Assembly (NCBI GenBank): GCA_034436015.1 | Contig: DAOTWG010000009.1 | Location: 240,899-304,898 of the forward strand | Reading direction: 5' to 3' | Length of the DNA: 64,000 bases | Source: DAOTVX01 sp034436015 | GTDB taxonomy: Bacteria; Chloroflexota; Anaerolineae; Anaerolineales; Villigracilaceae | Part shown: in pieces, positions 26,428 to 35,390 of the stretch | Layout of the letters: each line of letters opens with the position of its first letter | Numbering within the stretch: the stretch's first letter is position 1 | The notes under the pieces: model-generated | What the model was told of the DNA's origin: nothing | Database searches by the model: none | What the model saw: only the letters and a program-made list of their open reading frames with translations | Translations under genes and position numbers: made by a program

Positions 26428-28099
26428 TTCTGACCTCTGCTTTGATTTTCTTGAGTGTCTTCATGACATTGTTCTCGGCGCGCCCGAAGTAATCGTGTAG
26501 CCGCAAGTACTCCGCGTAGAGCAGGTCGTATATTTTTTGATTCGCTGCGATGGGCCGGAAGACTTCATCTTTGAGATGTGCCATCGCGCGGGCCGCATCG
26601 TAAATGGAATCATAACCACCGGCAGACTCGCCAGCCGCCACAGCGCCGAACATTGCCGCACCCAGGGCGGGTGTCTGCTTGGAGGCGGCCACCCTGATTT
26701 CGCGACCGGTCACGTCAGCATAGATTTGCATGAGGAGTTTGTTTCTCTCCGGCAAGCCGCCGCAGGCGACCAGTTCATCGACCGGGATACCATGCTGTTG
26801 GAAAGTGTCAATAATGACGCGCGTGCCATAGGCAGTGGCCTCGATCAGCGCGCGATAGATTTCCTCCGGTTTGGTCAACAGCGTCGCGCCGAGCAAGAGG
26901 CCGGTCAGGTCGGCATCTACCAGGATGGAGCGGTTGCCGTTCCACCAATCGAGGGCGAGCAGTCCCGCCTCGCCGGCTTTGAGGCGAGACGCCTTCTCCT
27001 CCAGCAACTGGTGAATGCCCATGTTACGCGCGTCCGCCTCGCGTTCGTAGGCAGCCGGCACGCAGTTTTCCACAAACCAGGCAAAATGATCGCCCACGCA
27101 GGACTGACCGGCTTCATAGCCAAAGTAACCGGGGATAATGCCGTCCTCCACATAGCCGCATATGCCGGGCACGATCCGCTCTTCCGTACTGAGCACCATG
27201 TGACAAATGCTGGTTCCCATAATCATCACCATCCGCCCGGGCTGGGTAACGGTCGCCGCCGGCACAGCCACATGTGCATCCACATTGGCAATGGCCACCG
27301 CAGTGTCCGGGCGCAACCCCGTCCAGCGCGCGGCCTGTTCTGTCAACCCACCCGCACGCTCTCCCAAAGGACGAATCTGGCGCGACATTTTTTCGTCCAC
27401 CACGTTCTCCAGACGCGGGTCCAATGCTTTAAAGTACGCCCTCTCCGGAAAGCCTTCGCGCTTCGACCAGATCGCCTTGTAGCCGGCTGTACAGGCATTA
27501 CGCGTCTCCACGCCAGTCAATTGCCAGACAACCCAATCCGCCGCCTCGATCAAACGGTCCGCCGCGGCGTAGATCTCCGGCGCTTCATCCAGAATCTGCA
27601 ATACCTTCGAGAAGAACCATTCCGAGGAAATTTTGCCGCCGTAGCGGTCGAGCCATTTCTGTCCCATCTGCCGCGCCGTTTCGTTGATACGGTCGGCTTC
27701 CGGTTGAGCAGCGTGATGCTTCCACAGTTTGACCCAGGCATGAGGATTTTCGCGATACTCCGGCAACACACAAAGCGGCGTGCCATCTGCCTTAACGGGC
27801 AGCATGGTGCAGGCAGTAAAGTCAATCCCTACACCGATTACATCCGCCGGGTCCACGCCGGATTCTTTCAGGATGGCCGGAATGGCAACCTGAAAGGTGC
27901 GAATATAGTCCTCCGGATCCTGGAGCGCCCAATCAGGAGGAAGACGGATGTCTTTCTCGGGGATGGGAAGTTTCTCGTCAATCACGCCGTGGGCATACAG
28001 GTACACCGCTGTTGCCACTTCCCGGCCATTGCTCACATCCACGAGCACCGCACGACTCGATTCCGTGCCGAAATCAACACCAATCGCATATTTCGCCAT
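26417..28099 (-). CDS. araB: L-ribulokinase
   Basis: About 560-residue FGGY-family kinase that phosphorylates L-ribulose. The N-terminal phosphate loop D-F-G-T-E-S-S-R-A is typical of ribulokinase rather than xylulokinase, and G-G-L-P-E-R-N and G-A-A-M-F-G-A-V lie in the second lobe. ATG 28099 begins M-A-K-Y-A and shares its A with the stop of the upstream dehydrogenase (TAATG). The longer open frame is rejected for lack of family sequence. Confidence 0.95.
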   Translation of the reverse strand: MAKYAIGVDFGTESSRAVLVDVSNGREVATAVYLYAHGVIDEKLPIPEKDIRLPPDWALQDPEDYIRTFQVAIPAILKESGVDPADVIGVGIDFTACTMLPVKADGTPLCVLPEYRENPHAWVKLWKHHAAQPEADRINETARQMGQKWLDRYGGKISSEWFFSKVLQILDEAPEIYAAADRLIEAADWVVWQLTGVETRNACTAGYKAIWSKREGFPERAYFKALDPRLENVVDEKMSRQIRPLGERAGGLTEQAARWTGLRPDTAVAIANVDAHVAVPAATVTQPGRMVMIMGTSICHMVLSTEERIVPGICGYVEDGIIPGYFGYEAGQSCVGDHFAWFVENCVPAAYEREADARNMGIHQLLEEKASRLKAGEAGLLALDWWNGNRSILVDADLTGLLLGATLLTKPEEIYRALIEATAYGTRVIIDTFQQHGIPVDELVACGGLPERNKLLMQIYADVTGREIRVAASKQTPALGAAMFGAVAAGESAGGYDSIYDAARAMAHLKDEVFRPIAANQKIYDLLYAEYLRLHDYFGRAENNVMKTLKKIKAEVRNVA

Positions 28100-29076
28100 T
28101 AGAAATCTCCTTGTCCAAGTTCGATGATGACCTTCAGGCCCTCGCGCCAACGAGCAGCCTCAAAGGCCTTTTGTGCCTGTTGGAGGGGAAACGAGTGGGT
28201 AACAAGGAAACGCACATTGACCCGCCCGCTTTCGACCAGATGAATGGCGCGTGGATAAGTAAACTTCATACGGCGCACCAGTTGAATCGTGGCCTCCTTG
28301 CGCCTAGCCATCGCTGCCGGAAACGCGGTGCGGTCACTTGCCGGTATGCCGATCAGCACCACTTGACCGCCCGGCCGGATAGCGCTCACAGCCGCGCTTA
28401 CGGCCTCCTCCTCGCCAGCCGCCTCGAAGGCCACATCCACTTCCTGACTGCTCTCCCAACATTTGGCGCCCAGGTCCTGTGCAGCCTGCATACGGTGAGG
28501 CAACGGATCGGCGGCAAAGACCTTATCCGCCCCGGCTAGTCGCGCCAGTTGAACCAGGAGCAGGCCGATTGGTCCGCAGCCGAAGACGCCCACGCGCGCG
28601 CCGATAGATAGGTGCGCCAGGTCAACCGCATGAATCGCCACGCCCAACGGTTCAAGCAGGGCACCCTCGGCGTCGGTAAGTGAGTCGGGCAGAGGAAACA
28701 AACATTCTTCAGGCCAGGCAATGTACTCTCTCAGCGCGCCATCCTCCTGTCCATGGCCGGCAAAGCGCAACCGAAGACACAAGTTGGGCCTTCCTTGCAA
28801 ACAAGGAGTGCATCCATGGCAAGGAATAGCCGGGTCCACAGCAACGCGCGTGCCCCGGCGGGGCCCCTCAGCGATCACAGCCGAGAACTCGTGCCCTAAC
28901 ACGAGCGGCCGGGTCAGTTGCGCTTCGCCCATGCTTCCCTCATGAAACCAGAGCAGGTCTGATCCACAAACTCCTACCGCCGTCACGCGTAGCAACGTTT
29001 CGCCGTGTCCGGCCTGTGGCGGCGGTTCCTCATGAAGGTGCCATTCGCCAGGAGCGTGCAGACGGAGAACTTTCAT
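28099..29076 (-). CDS. Zinc-dependent alcohol/polyol dehydrogenase (MDR family)
   Basis: 325 residues. Catalytic zinc ligands are Cys37 (G-V-C-G-S-D) and His62-Glu63 (G-H-E-F); structural zinc Cys86, Cys89, Cys92 and Cys100; the NAD(P) fold has G-C-G-P-I-G. This is the sorbitol/threonine/galactitol dehydrogenase branch. In an arabinose operon a plausible substrate is a pentitol or sugar alcohol feeding the pathway, but the sequence does not fix it. ATG 29076 lies 4 nt past the M24 stop. Confidence 0.85.
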   Translation of the reverse strand: MKVLRLHAPGEWHLHEEPPPQAGHGETLLRVTAVGVCGSDLLWFHEGSMGEAQLTRPLVLGHEFSAVIAEGPRRGTRVAVDPAIPCHGCTPCLQGRPNLCLRLRFAGHGQEDGALREYIAWPEECLFPLPDSLTDAEGALLEPLGVAIHAVDLAHLSIGARVGVFGCGPIGLLLVQLARLAGADKVFAADPLPHRMQAAQDLGAKCWESSQEVDVAFEAAGEEEAVSAAVSAIRPGGQVVLIGIPASDRTAFPAAMARRKEATIQLVRRMKFTYPRAIHLVESGRVNVRFLVTHSFPLQQAQKAFEAARWREGLKVIIELGQGDF

Positions 29077-29080
29077 CCCA

Positions 29081-30175
29081 TCAATCCACAACAAGAATCT
29101 CCGGCCGCTCCAACGTCAGGCCGTTGACCTCCACCGTCCTGACCGGCCAGTTCGCAAGAGCTGTCAGCACTTCGTTGCTGTTCTGCCCAATGAGAATCGT
29201 GTCCTCCGACTTCGCGCCAGTGATCGAAGGATTCCAAGCAAAGGCCTGCCCCACCAATACGACGTCCCGCGAGTTGGGCACGGCGACATACTCGCGCGGC
29301 TCATAGCCGGCAGGTCCGCCTTGATGGTGTAATTTCCACTCATCGGCATAGCCGGCGGCAGCGTATTCTTGTTGCGCCAGAGCAAACAACTCGCCCAGGG
29401 TGCGCCCCGGGCGGGTAGCCGCAATCAGCGCCGCATCCACGCGCGCCACTGCCTCAACTTTCCGCCGAATCTCATCAGTAGGCCGGCCAAAGTGCACGAG
29501 ACGGGTGAGGGAACATACCAAACCATGCTTTCGGCCGCACATGACCAGCATGGCGTAGCGTTCGAGTTTTTTTCTCGGTAGGCAAGGGATGGCGGTAACG
29601 GAAAATGCGCTCATCCGTGGCAATCAGGTTGACGATCACCTGTATCCCGCGTCTTTCCCCGCCTCACAGGTCAGCGTGGCTGCCATTTCCTGCTCGGTCT
29701 GACCAGGCCAGAGCGACCAAGCGGTGGTCTCCATCGCCTCGGCGCAAAGGCGTCCCAGCGTGCGAAACCATTCTCCCTCCTGCGGCGTCAGGTTGGCGCG
29801 CAAGCGCGCAATATCCTGAGAAAGATCAAGCGCACCTGTGCGCGGGCCGTCCGCGCCCAGTTTCAAGCCCTGGGTCAAGCGTTCCAAAACCAGGTTGTTT
29901 TCGTACCAGGGAGCAACGTGGAATTCCCAGCCCTGCGCTTCGAGTTGTTCTTCTTCTTGGAGACGCCTGGCCTCGATGTTGTTCGTGAACAAGTGCTGAC
30001 CATCTCGCGTCACGAACAAGGAAATCACAGCCTCGCTGGCAGCCCTATTGACATACGACGCGGCGCCGCAGGTCGCCCAGGCTATGCTACTCACCCGTTG
30101 CAGCAGAATGCTATCCAGGCTGCGGGTTTCTGCCACTTGACGTAAACGATTTAATTTCAAGAGATGGTCGGTCAT
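29081..30175 (-). pseudogene. M24 (Xaa-Pro peptidase-like) gene with two compensating frameshifts
   Basis: The N-terminal part (30175 to 29636) and C-terminal part (29623 to 29081) share one frame. Between a G run at 29646-29648 (one G fewer than needed) and a 7-A run at 29567-29573 (one A more) the family-like sequence continues in another frame (V-I-V-N-L-I-A-T-D-E-R-I-F-R-Y-R). The product would be about 364 residues of the creatinase/prolidase fold, with H-H-Q-G-G and G-Y-E-P-R-E motifs. I do not see the usual paired Asp metal ligands, so it may be a non-canonical M24 member. Its start overlaps the araA stop (ATGA). Confidence 0.75.
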
Positions 30176-31677
30176 AGCCCTCTACTCACCAGATAATACA
30201 TCTCATTCCAACCGAGCTCTTTCTGCCAGTCAGGCAAACGCGTGGTGCGGTCGATCACAAGGAATTCAATGCCGGCAATCCGGGCAAAATCTGCCAGGTG
30301 TTCTACCGTCAGCGCTTGGCTGAAGCCGGTGTGATGGGCGCCACCGCCCAGAATCCAGGCCTCGGCCGCGACTTTCAAATCGGGATGGGGCAGCCAGACC
30401 GCACGCGCCACCGGCAATCGCTGGAAAGGCCGCGCGGGCGGAATCACATCCACCGTGTTGACCAGCATGCGAAAACGATTGCCCATATCCAGGAGTGTGG
30501 CGTTGATGGCCGGGCCAGGGCGCACGTCAAATACCAAGCGCGGCGGGTCGGCTTTTCCACCAATCGAGAGCGGATGAATTTCGAGCGAGGGCTTTCCCTC
30601 GGCAATCGATTCACAAACCTCGAGCATGTGCGCGCCGAGTACTTTCGGCTGCTCAGAGTCCAGATCGTAGGTATAGTCCTCCATAAAGGAGGTGCCACCA
30701 GGTAACCCCAGCGCCATGACCTTCATCGCGCGCACCAGCGCGGCTGTCTTCCAATCGCCCTCCGCGCCAAAGCCATACCCATCAGCCATTAAGCGTTGCA
30801 CTGCCAGACCTGGCAATTGCTTCAGGCCATGTAAATCCTCGAAGGTGGTGGTGAAGGCTTTAAAGCGGCCATCCTCGAGGAAGGCGCGCAGCCCCAATTC
30901 AATGCGGGCGGCCTCGCGCAACTCTGCGCGGCGCGCGCCATCGGCACGCAACGCCGGAGCGACCACATAGCGCGCCTCGTATTCGGCTATTAACCTGTCT
31001 ATATCGGCTTCGGTCACAGCTTGAATGCGCGCGACCAAATCTCCAACGCCGTAACCGTACACAGCAAAGCCCAACTGTCTTTGCGCTTCGACTTTATCGC
31101 CTTCTGTCACCGCCACATCGCGCATGTTATCACCAAAGCGCACCACTTTGGCGCCCTGCCAGTCATGCCAGGCGCAGGCAGCACGCATCCAGATTGCCAT
31201 CTTTTGCAGGACGTCTTCGTCCTGCCAGTATCCCACAACCACCTTACGACGCAGGCGCATGCGGCTGCCGATAAAACCAAACTCGCGGTCGCCGTGGGCT
31301 GATTGATTGAGATTCATAAAATCCATGTCTATGCTTTCCCAGGGCAGCTCGCGGTTGAACTGAGTATGCAGGTGCAAAAAAGGCTTTTGCAAAGCGTTCA
31401 AGCCAGCAATCCACATCTTGGCAGGCGAGAAGGTGTGCATCCAAGTCACCAAACCGATACAGGCAGGGGCCTGATTCGCTTCACGACACACCGCGGCGAT
31501 GGCTTCGGGAGTGGTAACCGGCGGTTTGAAGACAAACCGCACAGGCAACTTCCCCGAATCGTTCCACCACTTCACCATTGCCTGGGAATGTTCCGCCACC
31601 TTCTGTAGCGCTGCTTCCCCGTATAGGTGCTGGCTACCGGTAACGAACCAAACTTCGAGTTGCGTAAAATCAATCAT
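30172..31677 (-). CDS. araA: L-arabinose isomerase
   Basis: 501-residue manganese-dependent isomerase converting L-arabinose to L-ribulose, the usual AraA length. It shows W-F-V-T-G-S-Q-x-L-Y-G at the N-terminus, W-M-H-T-F-S-P-A-K-M-W, the L-H-T-Q-F-N-R-E-L-P segment, F-M-E-D-Y-T-Y, and H-H-T-G-F-S near the metal site. It is the first catabolic gene after the regulator. Confidence 0.96.
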   Translation of the reverse strand: MIDFTQLEVWFVTGSQHLYGEAALQKVAEHSQAMVKWWNDSGKLPVRFVFKPPVTTPEAIAAVCREANQAPACIGLVTWMHTFSPAKMWIAGLNALQKPFLHLHTQFNRELPWESIDMDFMNLNQSAHGDREFGFIGSRMRLRRKVVVGYWQDEDVLQKMAIWMRAACAWHDWQGAKVVRFGDNMRDVAVTEGDKVEAQRQLGFAVYGYGVGDLVARIQAVTEADIDRLIAEYEARYVVAPALRADGARRAELREAARIELGLRAFLEDGRFKAFTTTFEDLHGLKQLPGLAVQRLMADGYGFGAEGDWKTAALVRAMKVMALGLPGGTSFMEDYTYDLDSEQPKVLGAHMLEVCESIAEGKPSLEIHPLSIGGKADPPRLVFDVRPGPAINATLLDMGNRFRMLVNTVDVIPPARPFQRLPVARAVWLPHPDLKVAAEAWILGGGAHHTGFSQALTVEHLADFARIAGIEFLVIDRTTRLPDWQKELGWNEMYYLVSRGL

Positions 31678-31713
31678 GATCGCCTCCAGAGGGAAGAGAT
31701 GAACCTGCCGGTC

Positions 31714-32751
31714 TTAGGGAACAACGGAACTTTCCCGTACGATGAGGTCGGTCGGCAAGCTAATGTTGCGTGGGCCAATGGATTCACCGCGACGCCTGGC
31801 CTCAATTTGATTGACCAGTTCCTGCACAGCCTGATAACCCAATTCATGGTGATTGTGATTCACCGTAGTCAGGGAAGGCCAGAAATAGGCCGATTCGACG
31901 ATGTTGTCAAAGCCGACGACGGCCAAGTCCTGCGGTATCCTCAGACCGCGGCGGTGCGCCACACGCAAGACCGAGAGCGCCATTTGGTCATTGGCGGAGA
32001 AGACGGCGTCCATCTGGGAGTAGGATTCCAGCAATTGCTCAAAAGCGGCCTCCCCGCTGCCAGAGGACCAGTTCCCTTCCACCCAGTGGGCGTCGCTGAC
32101 AGGCAGTCCGGCTTTCCGCAAGGTCTCCTCCCAGGCGCGTTTCCGTTCACGCGCCTCCCACCAATCCAGTGGACCGGCAATGTGTCCAACATGCCGACGC
32201 CCCTGGTCCAGCAGATGTTGGGTAGCCAGAGCGGCCCCCATATAGTTATCAATCGCCACGATGGTCAACCCTTCACGCGGCGCCATGGTCAGGAACACGA
32301 TCGGTACGGGTAGTTCCACCAGCATATCTTTCACCCACCAGCGATTTTCCCCCACCTCGGGTGCAGCCCAAAGGATGCCGTCCACGTGACGGGCAAGCAA
32401 ATTCTGCAAACGAGGCTCGACATCCTCCGTGTCGAAGCAAGGCAGTTCCTGCAGCAGGAGCGCATACCCCAATTCCTCCGCCTTGCTGGTAATTCCGTTG
32501 AGCGTACGGGAAGGGCCAATAAACTTCAAACCCGCAGTGACCACGCCCAGGGTATAACTGCGTTGTTGAATAAGGCTACGCGCCAGCGCGCTTGGCCGGT
32601 ATCCCACTTCTTCGATGATTTTTTGCACGCGCCGGCGCGTTTCTGGGGCAACATCCGGGCGGTTGTTAATCACTCGCGAGACCGTCTGGGTGGAAACTCC
32701 CGCCAACATGGCAACTTGCTTAATCGTGGGGCGTTGCTTTGATTTCATCAT
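31714..32751 (-). CDS. LacI-family transcriptional regulator of the arabinose operon
   Basis: About 345 residues. A helix-turn-helix with the LacI hinge (T-I-K-Q-V-A-x-L-A-G-V-S-x-x-T-V-S-R-V-I-N) lies at the N-terminus, followed by a periplasmic-binding-type sensor domain ending in the family's R-E-S motif. Starts at 32760, 32751 and 32748 are all in frame; GAGG fits 32751/32748 best. The gene sits 36 bp upstream of araA in the same direction, with an operator-like palindrome over its promoter, so it probably represses its own operon. Confidence 0.9.
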   Translation of the reverse strand: MMKSKQRPTIKQVAMLAGVSTQTVSRVINNRPDVAPETRRRVQKIIEEVGYRPSALARSLIQQRSYTLGVVTAGLKFIGPSRTLNGITSKAEELGYALLLQELPCFDTEDVEPRLQNLLARHVDGILWAAPEVGENRWWVKDMLVELPVPIVFLTMAPREGLTIVAIDNYMGAALATQHLLDQGRRHVGHIAGPLDWWEARERKRAWEETLRKAGLPVSDAHWVEGNWSSGSGEAAFEQLLESYSQMDAVFSANDQMALSVLRVAHRRGLRIPQDLAVVGFDNIVESAYFWPSLTTVNHNHHELGYQAVQELVNQIEARRRGESIGPRNISLPTDLIVRESSVVP

Positions 32752-32782
32752 ATTCCTCATTGCCCGGTCAAGTGTCGTTATC

Positions 32783-32800
32783 GTTATCGGGAACGTTAAC
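32783..32800 (-). promoter_or_regulatory. Operator-like palindrome for the LacI-type regulator
   Basis: An 18-bp inverted repeat, GTTATCG-GGAA-CGTTAAC, with 6 of 7 positions matching between the arms. It lies immediately downstream of the -10 box and covers the likely start site, a typical steric-repression position. A further copy of CGTTATCG overlaps its left side. Confidence 0.65.
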
Positions 32801-32829
32801 ATAATAACAAAAGTGAGAAAGTTTGTCAA
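32801..32829 (-). promoter_or_regulatory. Promoter of the arabinose operon
   Basis: On the minus strand, TTGACA (32829-32824), 17-bp spacer and TATTAT (32806-32801), about 55 bp before the regulator start. The remaining gap up to 32990 holds nothing else I can identify. Confidence 0.8.
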
Positions 32830-32990
32830 GTAGAGGACGGAAAAAAAGAACACTTTTCCCTTAACCTACTTGCTGCTACACGATCTCGGATGAGCAATAG
32901 CCATCGTACCTCCCCTGGCCGTTGCCCTTGTAGCAAGAGCCAGAAGCACAAGACGCACGAGCAATCTAGAATACACGCAAAAATTCCCGG

Positions 32991-33019
32991 TTGATTTTTT
33001 GCTTAAAAAGGGTTAGAAT
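32991..33019 (+). promoter_or_regulatory. Promoter of the DUF177-sigma unit
   Basis: TTGATT (32991-32996), 17-bp spacer and TAGAAT (33014-33019), giving a start near 33026 and a leader of about 25 nt. Confidence 0.7.
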
Positions 33020-33049
33020 GTGCATATACTTTTGCGTATAGAAATCAGC

Positions 33050-33556
33050 ATGGGCGATCTGCACCGTCCTCTCCGCCTCAACGTGGGCTTTCTGATTAAC
33101 GCGACTGTAGGCACCAGCCGTGATTTTGAGTTCGACTTCGACCAAATGCCACTTGGAGAGGATGTTTTGCTACACGCTTTTAGTGGGACAGCCCATTTCG
33201 ACCGTACTCCACAAGGTCTTTTGCTCCAAGGGCGCTTCCACGGCGGCATAGACCTAGAATGCGTCCGTTGCCTGGAGACGTTTGTCTATCCTATCGTCTG
33301 GACACAGACAGATCTCTACGCATTCGATAGGCGTTCGTTGTCTGAATCCAATCTCCTCGTGCCGGAGGATGGATACATAGACCTGGAGCCCCTCCTGCGG
33401 GAATATGCTTTATTGGAGGTACCTATTAATCCCATCTGCCGGCCCGATTGCCGGGGCTTGTGTCCGACCTGTGGCCAGAACCTGAACCTTGCCGACTGCG
33501 GACACCGCCCCGAGACCGACTCGCCGCTCGCGGCGCTAAAAACCCTGCTGGAGTAG
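33050..33556 (+). CDS. DUF177/YceD-family protein
   Basis: 168 residues from ATG 33050. The N-terminal beta-rich half has the DUF177 Cys pair (C-V-R-C-L), and the C-terminus carries the family knot C-R-P-D-C-R-G-L-C-P-T-C-G-x-N-L-N. The family is linked to 23S rRNA metabolism and is often encoded next to rpmF, but no L32 gene follows here. GTG 33020 lies inside the promoter region, so the ATG is preferred. It overlaps nothing and is followed by the sigma gene 29 bp later. Confidence 0.9.
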   Translation: MGDLHRPLRLNVGFLINATVGTSRDFEFDFDQMPLGEDVLLHAFSGTAHFDRTPQGLLLQGRFHGGIDLECVRCLETFVYPIVWTQTDLYAFDRRSLSESNLLVPEDGYIDLEPLLREYALLEVPINPICRPDCRGLCPTCGQNLNLADCGHRPETDSPLAALKTLLE

Positions 33557-33585
33557 GCCGCGTCACAGGAAATGGAGGGAGACTG

Positions 33586-34752
33586 ATGACACCGAAAATA
33601 CGCCCACGCTCTCGGCAGATTCTCGGTTTACTACTGGATAAAGCGGCTGTTCAGGGCTATCTTACCCTGGAAGATGTGGCCGAGGTATCCCAATTCGTCC
33701 CCTACGATGCAGAGCACATGAGCGTCCTCATGCTGGCGCTGCGCCAGCAAGGCGTGGAGGTCCTTGAAAGCGAGGAGGAAATACCTCGCGCCTTCGAAGA
33801 GATGTTCCTGCCAGGAAGAAATGTGTGGGAGGAAGTCAGCGCCGAAAGCAACGATATCGTGGGCCTTTACCTGCAGGAAATGTCGCTTGTTCCTCTTCTG
33901 ACTCCGGAAGAGGAAACCAATCTCGCTCTGCGCATTGAACAAGGCCGCGCCGCACGCGCCGAACTCCTGCGCGGCAACGTCCGCAAAGGCTCGGCTCAGT
34001 ATCGTCGTCTGGAAGCCCAGGTGCAGGACGGTCTTCAGGCACGTGACCACCTTATCAAAGCCAATACCCGACTCGTCGTCTCCATCGCCAAACGGTATAT
34101 GGGCTGCGGTATTCCTTTCCTGGATTTGATTCAAGAAGGGAATCTAGGCCTAATGCGAGCCGTAGAAAAATTCGACATCCATCGCGGGTTTCGCTTCTCG
34201 ACCTACGCCACGTGGTGGATTCGGCAGGCCATTACGCGCGCCATTGCGGATCAGGGGCGAACGATTCGCCTGCCCGTCCACATGGTGGACCGCATCCGCC
34301 AGATTTACCGCGCCATGCACGAGCTGGAACAGACTCTGGGCAGGCCGCCCTCGGCGGAGGAACTGGCGCAAGAACTCGGTCTGGACATCCGCAAGGTTCA
34401 GTGGAGCATGAAAGTTGCCCTGCTTCCTCTCTCCCTCGAAAGTCCAGTGGGGGATGAGGAAGACACAGAACTTGGCGCCTTCATCGAGGACGAAATTTCG
34501 CCCTCGCCAATGCAAAGCGCCTACAACGCTATGTTGCGGGAAAAAATTGACGAAGTACTGAACACGCTCCCGCCACGCGAGGCGCGCGTCCTGCGTCTGC
34601 GGTTCGGCCTGGAAACAGGCACCCCCTATACGTTGGAAGAGGTGGGTGAAAAATTTGGCCTGACGCGCGAGCGAATCCGCCAGATTGAGGGGAAGGCGCT
34701 CCAGCGTTTGCGCCACCCTCGCCGCGCTCGCCTGCTGAAAGATTACCTCTAA
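33586..34752 (+). CDS. RNA polymerase sigma-70 family factor (primary type)
   Basis: 388 residues. Region 1.1-like helices (about 8-60) are followed by region 1.2 (G-L-Y-L-Q-E-M-S), region 2 with R-L-V-V-S-I-A-K-R-Y and D-L-I-Q-E-G-N-x-G-L-M-x-A-V-E-K-F-D, the W-W-I-R-Q-A-I-T-R-A promoter-melting segment, region 3, and region 4 with the Y-T-L-E-E-V-G-E-K-F-G-L-T-R-E-R-I-R-Q-I-E helix-turn-helix. It may be the housekeeping sigma or a close group 2 paralog. ATG 33586 has GGAGGGAG. Confidence 0.93.
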   Translation: MTPKIRPRSRQILGLLLDKAAVQGYLTLEDVAEVSQFVPYDAEHMSVLMLALRQQGVEVLESEEEIPRAFEEMFLPGRNVWEEVSAESNDIVGLYLQEMSLVPLLTPEEETNLALRIEQGRAARAELLRGNVRKGSAQYRRLEAQVQDGLQARDHLIKANTRLVVSIAKRYMGCGIPFLDLIQEGNLGLMRAVEKFDIHRGFRFSTYATWWIRQAITRAIADQGRTIRLPVHMVDRIRQIYRAMHELEQTLGRPPSAEELAQELGLDIRKVQWSMKVALLPLSLESPVGDEEDTELGAFIEDEISPSPMQSAYNAMLREKIDEVLNTLPPREARVLRLRFGLETGTPYTLEEVGEKFGLTRERIRQIEGKALQRLRHPRRARLLKDYL

Positions 34753-34840
34753 AACGCTCTACGCCCGCCCGTGTGCATGCAAAAGTGACACAAGAGTCAT
34801 AACACCCGCCACTCTTGAGTGTACCTCCCGTCCGCCAGGA

Positions 34841-34869
34841 TTGACATTCCTCTGATTCTGCCTTATGCT
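34841..34869 (+). promoter_or_regulatory. Promoter of the SRP RNA
   Basis: TTGACA (34841-34846), 17-bp spacer and TATGCT (34864-34869), with the RNA 5' end 7-8 bp downstream. Confidence 0.8.
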
Positions 34870-34876
34870 TGACCTC

Positions 34877-34983
34877 GTCCGGGTGGGTCCGTCGCGACGA
34901 GACCCTGTGAACCCCGCCAGGTCCGAGAGGAAGCAACGGTAAGCAGGGCGTTTCGGGCGCCGCCGGTCTAGCCTGCCCGGACT
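34877..34983 (+). ncRNA. ffs: Signal recognition particle RNA (bacterial small type)
   Basis: About 107 nt. The ends pair (GTCCGGG at the 5' side with CCCGGAC at the 3' side). The apical Ffh-binding part carries CAGGTCCGAGAGGAAGCA, a GNRA (GAGA) tetraloop and the matching GGTAAGCAGGG strand. It is the RNA scaffold for Ffh and co-translational membrane targeting. No Alu-domain sequence is seen, so it is the short 4.5S form. Confidence 0.92.
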
Positions 34984-35033
34984 TCCCTTTTCCTCCCCTT
35001 TCTCAATTTGCTATGTTGTGGCAAAATCAAGAT

Positions 35034-35390
35034 ATGCGGCGTTGGTTCTTCTTCCTGTTGACAATCGCGGCAGGCATTGGTCTCGGCTTATTGTATGGAT
35101 GGGTTATCAACCCGGTGGAATACATTGATACATCACCCGATACCTTGCGGGCCGATTACCGCGCCGATTACGTGCTCATGGTAGCCGAAATCTACCATAG
35201 CGAACGAGACCCTGCGCTGGCCGCGCGTCGCCTAGCCATCCTCGGCAGCGAACACCCCTCGAAAATCGCCGCCGCGGGATTGGACTTCGCGTTGCAACAC
35301 GCCTACGCACCGCAAGATGTAGCGCTTCTGCAGGAACTAGCCTGGGCGTTACTTACCTGGCAACCGGCTGCTGCAGGAGGCATCCCGTGA
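35034..35390 (+). CDS. Membrane-anchored hypothetical protein, paralog of next gene
   Basis: 118 residues. One N-terminal transmembrane helix (about 4-24) carries G-x-x-L-G-L-L-Y-G-W-x-I-x-P-V-x-Y-x-D-T, then helices with A-D-Y-R-x-D-Y and L-A-A-R-R-L-A-x-L-G. The next gene shares the same 100-residue layout, so this is a tandem duplicate without the C-terminal domain. Function unknown. It overlaps the next start by 4 nt. Confidence 0.7.
   Translation: MRRWFFFLLTIAAGIGLGLLYGWVINPVEYIDTSPDTLRADYRADYVLMVAEIYHSERDPALAARRLAILGSEHPSKIAAAGLDFALQHAYAPQDVALLQELAWALLTWQPAAAGGIP

Noticed and set aside
26537..28102. Long open frame of 521 codons opposite araB
   Set aside because: It is antisense to a clear ribulokinase, its translation has no recognisable motifs, and long mirror frames are expected in GC-rich coding DNA.
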